64,000 nucleotides of DNA, from positions 12,636 through 76,635 of the forward strand of contig CAZDQE010000003.1 of assembly GCA_964507395.1 (NCBI GenBank). The letters are read 5' to 3'. Each line of letters starts with the position of its first letter. Within the stretch, counting starts at the first letter, position 1. Of this stretch, positions 60,006 through 64,000 are shown piece after piece. This stretch comes from SIG575 sp964507395. Lineage in GTDB: Bacteria; Bacillota; Clostridia; Oscillospirales; Acutalibacteraceae. A model generated the notes under the pieces. That model did not search any database and was not told where the DNA came from. It saw only the letters and a list, made by a program, of their open reading frames with translations. The translations under genes were made by a program, and so were the position numbers.

Positions 60006-61454
60006 ATGACGAAAAAAATAATAACAATTCTGCTTGCTGTTATGATTGCTTTGTCAACCGTTACAGTTGCCTTTGCAGCAGAAACGCCTACAATTACAGT
60101 TTCGTCTGCAACAGCTGCTCCCGGCGAAACAGTAACGCTCAGTGTTGCTCTTTCTGATAATCCGGGTATAAATACGTTTTCTTTCGGCTTTGATTACGAT
60201 GAAACAAGACTGAGTCTGACAGGGGTTGAGCTTGCTTCGGGTATTCCCGGACAGTTCGCTTATTCAAAGAAGGCTGTCTGGCTCAACAGTACAGACATTG
60301 CAATGAACGGTGATTTCCTTACATTGACTTTTGATGTTTTGAGCAGTGCCGCAGCAGGCGATGCCGCAGTTGCAGTAACTTATAATACAGGTGACATATC
60401 AAATTATAACGAGGAAGATGTTGATTTTCAGATTGTCAGCGGTAAGGTAACGGTAAAAAGTGAAAACACCGAAGCTGGTGAAATCACCGTAGGAACGGTA
60501 ACAGCTGCCCCCGGCGAGACTGTGACAGTACCTGTTTCTATAACAAAAAACCCCGGTATCAATACATTTTCCCTTGGCTTTGATTATGATACATCTATGC
60601 TTCAATTGACTGATGTAACTGTATCGGCAAATCTTGGCGGTCAGTTTACATACAGCAAAAAAGCAGTGTGGCTTAACAGTAGTGATACAACTTATACAGG
60701 TGAAATTCTTACGCTGACCTTTAATGTGCTTTCGGATTCCGTTGACGGCGGAGCGGCAGTTACGGTTACTTACAACACAGGTGATATTTCAAATTACAAC
60801 GAAGAGGACGTATTTTTTGATATAGTTGAAGGTGAAGTAACCGTTCAGACCGCCATGGCATACGATACAAGAGTTTCTCTCGGCAAAGTAACAGGTTCAA
60901 CCGGTGAAACCGTAAATGTCTATGTATCTCTTGATAAAGAAACTTCTGTTAAATCAATGTCGGTCTTTGATGTTATGTATGATTCTGAAAAAGTTACCTT
61001 GACAAAAGGTGAGTGGGTAACGGAAAATTCAAGTATCAGCGACTGGAACGCAGAAGATGAAACAGGCGTAGTCACTTTTGCGGAAAATACAACACTTAAC
61101 GGCAGGGTTTTTCTTTTGACATTTCAAATAAAAGAAAATCTTGAGGATGTAACTGTTGAAATAGCCGCAACACTTAAGGTTACTCAGCAGAATGCAAGCG
61201 GTGAAGAAAAGGAACTAGATGTGGAGATGGTTCCCGGCTGTATCAATATTGTTAACATTCTTCGCGGTGATGTTAACGGCGACGGTGTTGTAGACAGTAA
61301 TGATGCAATCTTTCTGCTTTACCATACGTTGCTTCCCGAGAGATACGAAATAAATCAAAGCGGTGACTTTGACGGCGACTCAGACACGGACAGCGATGAT
61401 GCTATTTATTTGCTTTATTTTACAATGCTTCCGCAAAAATATCCTTTGGCTTGA
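60006..61454 (+). CDS. Scaffoldin: two cohesins, one divergent cohesin-like module and a C-terminal dockerin
   Basis: 482 residues. Signal peptide (1-25), cohesin 1 (about 28-150), cohesin 2 (about 158-281), a divergent cohesin-like module (about 287-415: SLGKVTGSTGETVNVYVSL, VKSMSVFDVMYDSEKVTL) and a dockerin (420-480) with loops D422-x-N424-x-D426 and D454-x-D456-x-D458, followed by SNDAIFLLYHTLLP and SDDAIYLLYFTMLP. Cohesins 1 and 2 share GINTFSxGFDYD, SKKAVWLNS and VTYNTGDISNYNEEDV. It can gather two dockerin proteins and dock on a third cohesin. Its dockerin recognition residues differ from those of the protein upstream, so it should bind elsewhere. AAAGGAG precedes the ATG. Confidence 0.93.
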   Translation: MTKKIITILLAVMIALSTVTVAFAAETPTITVSSATAAPGETVTLSVALSDNPGINTFSFGFDYDETRLSLTGVELASGIPGQFAYSKKAVWLNSTDIAMNGDFLTLTFDVLSSAAAGDAAVAVTYNTGDISNYNEEDVDFQIVSGKVTVKSENTEAGEITVGTVTAAPGETVTVPVSITKNPGINTFSLGFDYDTSMLQLTDVTVSANLGGQFTYSKKAVWLNSSDTTYTGEILTLTFNVLSDSVDGGAAVTVTYNTGDISNYNEEDVFFDIVEGEVTVQTAMAYDTRVSLGKVTGSTGETVNVYVSLDKETSVKSMSVFDVMYDSEKVTLTKGEWVTENSSISDWNAEDETGVVTFAENTTLNGRVFLLTFQIKENLEDVTVEIAATLKVTQQNASGEEKELDVEMVPGCINIVNILRGDVNGDGVVDSNDAIFLLYHTLLPERYEINQSGDFDGDSDTDSDDAIYLLYFTMLPQKYPLA

Positions 61455-61469
61455 TATTGGTGAAGTAAA

Positions 61470-61910
61470 ATGAAAAAAAGCATATCTGTTATATTAATTG
61501 TTTTATCGTTGATTTTTGTCTTTTCAGGTTGCAAAAAAGCTCAGCAGATTTCAGAATCTTTTGAAGTGAAAAGTGGGGACACTTTTTTCGTGAAAGTGTC
61601 AATGGAAGACAGCGGACTTGTTAAATCAATGGCACTTACTGTTTATTCCGATGACGAAGCTTTTGAAATTATTGACGGAAAATGGATGAATCACAGCGCA
61701 GTGATTGCTGATTTTAATAAAGAAAACAAAGACGCTGTTATTGCTTTTAAGGAAGCTGAAAACTATTGCGGTGAGATTTTTGAATTTGAGGTAAAGGCAA
61801 AAAAAGACCTTACGATTATTGATGGAATGTTTGATGTTGACATGGTTTTGAAGAACGAACAGGAAACAGTCGACTGTAAAGGTATAACACTTTCGTTTGT
61901 ACAAAAGTAA
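61470..61910 (+). CDS. Lipoprotein made of one divergent cohesin-like module
   Basis: 146 residues. Lipoprotein signal with the lipobox FSGC (Cys21), so the mature protein is fixed to the outer face of the membrane. Residues about 32-145 align by pattern with the third module of the scaffoldin and with the next gene: GLVKSMALTVYSDDEAFEII, SAVIADFNKENKDAVIAFKE and CGEIFEFEVKAKKDL. It has only this module, so its obvious role is as membrane anchor for a dockerin or a cohesin-like partner. The ribosome binding site is weak (GGTGA). It is 15 bases after the scaffoldin gene and 30 bases before the next gene. Confidence 0.8.
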   Translation: MKKSISVILIVLSLIFVFSGCKKAQQISESFEVKSGDTFFVKVSMEDSGLVKSMALTVYSDDEAFEIIDGKWMNHSAVIADFNKENKDAVIAFKEAENYCGEIFEFEVKAKKDLTIIDGMFDVDMVLKNEQETVDCKGITLSFVQK

Positions 61911-61940
61911 AAACCTGTCACATTAAAAAGGAGACATCTT

Positions 61941-62867
61941 ATGAAAAAAGTATTAAGTGCCGTTCTGGCTATTGCTATGCTGCTCAACCTGAGTGCTTTT
62001 GCGGTTTATGCAGCAGATGTTGATGCAACAACTGAAATATCGGATGTTGCTGCATTGCCCGGAGAGAAGGTTGAAGTTTTCGTAGGCATTGAATGCAGCG
62101 GTGGAATCAAAACATTATCTTTTTATGATTTTGCTTACGACAGTGATGTGCTGACAGTTGTTGAAGAAGAATGTGCATGGCTGATTTACGGTGAACTCAA
62201 GGATATTGATTTTGAAAACAATGCAAGTATAATCACTTTTGATGATAATACGGCATACAGTGGTAACATTTTGAAACTTGTTTTCCTTGTTTCGGAAAAT
62301 GCAGAAATCGGAAATTATGCAATAAGCTGCAAGTCCAAGGTAACAAGAATGATTGATAGTGTGGAAACAGAAATAACTGTTTCAAATGCAGGCGGTATTG
62401 TTTACATTGTTTCTTCTGAAGAAGGAACATCGGTAAATGGAACAATAATATCTTTCTTGTCGCAAACTGATTCAGTTACATTAACTCTTACATCTGCTGA
62501 AAATGCTGAGGTTTCATATTCTGTAGAAGTTACAGGCAACAGTGCGGGATATTCCTTTGGGAATGTTGAAGCGGGCGAATATACTCTCAGTGTTTCAAAG
62601 AACAACCATGTTACCCGTACTTATGAAGTTACAGTTGCAGATGAAGATGTCACACAAGATGTAAAAATCCACCTTCTCGGTGACATCAACGGTGACGGCA
62701 AAGTGAACACCCTTGATGTAGCTCGTGCAAATGCTCAGGCTAAAGGTATTTCTTCACTTTCTGATTATGAAAAGTCTTGCGCAGACATTAACGGAGACGG
62801 CAAGGTCAACACTCTTGATGTTGCACGCATGAACGCACATGCTAAAGGCGTTACAACGCTCTGGTAA
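61941..62867 (+). CDS. Secreted cohesin-like/dockerin protein
   Basis: 308 residues. Signal peptide (1-25), a divergent cohesin-like module (about 28-155: VAALPGEKVEVFVGIECSGG, IKTLSFYDFAYDSDVLTV, ASIITFDDNTAYSGNILKL), a carboxypeptidase-regulatory-type beta domain (about 165-245) and a C-terminal dockerin (247-303) with D248-x-N250-x-D252 and D282-x-N284-x-D286 loops, both followed by KVNTLDVAR and AxAKG. This dockerin differs in its recognition residues from the other two in the cluster. Carrying both a cohesin-like and a dockerin module, it can extend a chain. AAAGGAG precedes the ATG, and a strong terminator follows. Confidence 0.9.
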   Translation: MKKVLSAVLAIAMLLNLSAFAVYAADVDATTEISDVAALPGEKVEVFVGIECSGGIKTLSFYDFAYDSDVLTVVEEECAWLIYGELKDIDFENNASIITFDDNTAYSGNILKLVFLVSENAEIGNYAISCKSKVTRMIDSVETEITVSNAGGIVYIVSSEEGTSVNGTIISFLSQTDSVTLTLTSAENAEVSYSVEVTGNSAGYSFGNVEAGEYTLSVSKNNHVTRTYEVTVADEDVTQDVKIHLLGDINGDGKVNTLDVARANAQAKGISSLSDYEKSCADINGDGKVNTLDVARMNAHAKGVTTLW

Positions 62868-62903
62868 TACAGAAAGGAAAAACGGTTTCTGAATAATAAA
62901 AAC

Positions 62904-62943
62904 GGCAGTTTACAGAAGGAATTTCTGTAGGCTGCCTTTTTCT
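62904..62943 (+). terminator. Terminator of the cohesin-dockerin cluster
   Basis: GGCAG-TTT-ACAGAA and TTTCTGT-AGG-CTGCC form a stem with a small internal loop, then TTTTTCTG. It ends the five-gene unit. Confidence 0.85.
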
Positions 62944-62944
62944 G

Positions 62945-63340
62945 TACAGAAAGATTCAGAAGATTTATTTATGATGATTTTCTTATTGCGGTTCGATTAT
63001 TTGTCTCGTTTTTTGCACTTTTCAAAAGAGCGTTTTGTATACGGAAAAAGTAAATCCCCACAAGCTACGGATTTGTGTTTTTTTCACTTTTCTGGAAATC
63101 GCAAATTCCGTAGGGATTTTTATTTTTTTTGACTTTTCAGGAGCTTGTTTTTTGGTTCGGTTTGCAGGTTGTATATTTCTGCTCAGAAGTCTGAAACAAA
63201 TGGCAATTTCTGAACAAAAGCTAAATCCATCATGTTTCTTGTTTGGGAAGTTATCGAAAACAAAATAAATCTTATCAGTTCGGAAATCGGGAAGAAATGG
63301 CAAAAATCCTATGTGGATTTTGTTCCACACAGGATCGGCT
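62945..63340. other. Non-coding stretch with two more hairpins
   Basis: I see no gene here. AAATCCC and TACGGATTTG (63052-63075) pair with CAAATTCCGTAGGGATTT (63102-63119), followed by TTTTTATTTTTTTT, which is terminator-like. ATCCTATGTGGA and TCCACACAGGAT (63306-63335) form a second hairpin followed by CGGCTTTTATTTTA. The motif CACTTTTC or GACTTTTC after a T run occurs three times (63011-63140). Confidence 0.6.
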
Positions 63341-63341
63341 T

Positions 63342-63524
63342 TTATTTTATATATTCCTCGTAATCAATACGCACCACATTTTCCCGCATGCTCTTGAAAC
63401 AGACCCGACCTGCCCAGCCGAGGTAACAGATTGTTCCATCTGCCCGCAGTGACATAATGTCATCAACTTCTCTTTGCGTGGGCGAAACTCCGTCACCGAA
63501 TGTGATGCATTCTTTTTCATTCAA
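63342..63524 (-). CDS. Short frame, possible fragment of a mobile-element gene
   Basis: A 60-residue frame ending GWAGRVCFKSMRENVVRIDYEEYIK. It has no ribosome binding site before its ATG, and no recognised domain. It lies between hairpins and a truncated TnpV gene, so it is more likely the tail of a broken gene than a working one. I do not recognise the family. Confidence 0.3.
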   Translation of the reverse strand: MNEKECITFGDGVSPTQREVDDIMSLRADGTICYLGWAGRVCFKSMRENVVRIDYEEYIK

Positions 63525-63539
63525 CGATGGATAACGTCT

Positions 63540-63761
63540 TTCAACATACCTAACCTTATATTACCACCAGAAAAAACAAATATCACTCTTGGCAAATGGG
63601 GAATGTTACATAAGGATTTTCTTCTGAAGCATAAAAAAGTAGTGTTTACAACTCTGCTTGCCAACGGTAATTTGTTTCAACACTGTTACGAGGTGGAAAA
63701 ACAGGCACAGCAGATGTTTGATACTCTTGCTGAGCAGATGAAAGAAACTCTAATGGATTAG
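63540..63761 (+). pseudogene. Truncated TnpV-like transposon gene
   Basis: The frame reads PPEKTNITLGKWGMLHKDFL and then KHKKVVFTTLLANGNLFQHCYEV and EKQAQQMFDTLAEQMKETLM before a stop. This matches the middle of TnpV, a small protein of conjugative transposons of Clostridia. The N-terminus and the last third are missing, and no start codon with a ribosome binding site is present. The next remnant overlaps its stop, so both belong to one decayed element. Confidence 0.75.
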
Positions 63762-63950
63762 AGAAAGAAGTAATCAATATAGGTGCACCAAAAGTATTTG
63801 AAAGTGAATATCAATTTTGTTTGATTGTATGGGAGCACGAACCTGTTAAAAGCAGTGAACTCGTTAATCCATGCAAAGAACAGTTGGAAACTATCCACTA
63901 CTTATACTGTTATTAAGCGTTTATACGAAAGAGGTGTCCTCAAAAAATGA
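63761..63950 (+). pseudogene. Frameshifted BlaI/MecI-type repressor gene
   Basis: From 63761 the frame reads APKVFESEYQFCLIVWEHEP and VKSSELVNPCKEQLE, the DNA-binding half of a BlaI/MecI/CopY-type repressor. It then runs to a stop at 63914. The expected continuation STTYTVIKRLYERGVLKK is in a different frame and stops at 63948-63950. A small deletion near 63888 explains the shift. There is no start codon, and the C-terminal dimer domain is missing. It is a dead relic, probably of the same mobile element as TnpV. Confidence 0.75.
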
Positions 63951-63992
63951 AAACACCGCTTAACAATTTGTAAAATGTCAGCGGTGTTTTAG
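63950..63992 (+). terminator. Terminator-like hairpin at right edge
   Basis: AAAACACCGCT (63950-63960) and AGCGGTGTTTT (63980-63990) pair exactly around a 19-base loop, directly after the repressor remnant. Confidence 0.7.
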
Positions 63993-64000
63993 CTTATATT

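Noticed and set aside
55664..62867. Classic cellulosome or amylosome locus
   Set aside because: Cohesins and dockerins are present, but there is no glycosidase, carbohydrate-binding module or SLH/sortase anchor in the cluster.
63011..63140. Three T-run plus ACTTTTC motifs as a short CRISPR-like or iteron array
   Set aside because: Spacing and flanks differ, repeats are under 10 bases, and they occur within A/T-rich terminator DNA.

Overview
The window looks like chromosomal DNA of an anaerobic gut or rumen Clostridia bacterium, most likely an Oscillospiraceae/Ruminococcus-type organism. The evidence is A+T-rich sequence, strong GGAGG-type ribosome binding sites, consensus sigma-A promoters, DUF4364/DUF378/Rqc2/MreB housekeeping genes of Firmicutes type, BspA-like leucine-rich surface proteins with Cys-rich repeats, and cohesin and dockerin modules. 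I found no rRNA, tRNA or CRISPR array.

Layout. 0-4 kb: the end of a threonine-aldolase-like gene, then a two-component system (response regulator 1235-1906, kinase 1903-2943) flanked by two related small membrane proteins, and a HAD phosphatase. 4-13 kb: a GH38 alpha-mannosidase, a DUF3842 protein, an ECF-transporter S component behind a leader with its own promoter and terminator, and a 1236-residue secreted LRR protein. 13-25 kb: mostly minus-strand housekeeping genes (recD2, comF, mreB-like, DUF4364, araB; a class II aldolase divergent from a sugar-type MFS transporter; a phosphopantetheinyl transferase, DUF378, rqcH, Nif3-like). 25-32.5 kb: a secreted beta-propeller protein, a secreted PHP-domain protein, a Gfo/Idh/MocA oxidoreductase, a GH92 alpha-mannosidase and two decayed genes. 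32.7-39.8 kb: a second two-component system with an ABC transporter and a duplicated surface protein. It has a candidate operator TTACG-N4-CGTAA in front of the transporter.

39.9-54.4 kb is a glycan-scavenging region. One long minus-strand operon carries a HTH-kinase fusion, murQ, a DUF4838 (GH163-type) protein, a GNAT, a GH84 N-acetylglucosaminidase and two ceramidase-family paralogues. Next to it are a GPH sugar symporter, a metallophosphatase, a GHL6/beta-galactosidase-type hydrolase and an N-acetylneuraminate lyase. None of the glycosidases has a signal peptide. The inferred scheme is that short host N-glycan or mucin fragments are imported and taken apart in the cytosol to mannose, GlcNAc and sialic acid. 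The GH84 gene and the GNAT gene next to it correspond to the two ends of the fused eukaryotic O-GlcNAcase.

54.6-62.9 kb is the most unusual part. A serine recombinase is followed by five collinear genes that make a small cohesin-dockerin system without any enzyme: a single-cohesin protein, a 1231-residue dockerin protein with InlB-type and LRR repeats and a long Ser/Thr/Asn-rich beta region, a scaffoldin with three cohesin-type modules and a dockerin, a cohesin-like lipoprotein, and a cohesin-like/dockerin protein. Decayed TnpV and BlaI-type genes lie to the right, so the cluster sits between mobile-element relics. Several dispersed palindromic repeats are present, and one forms the C-terminus of a histidine kinase.
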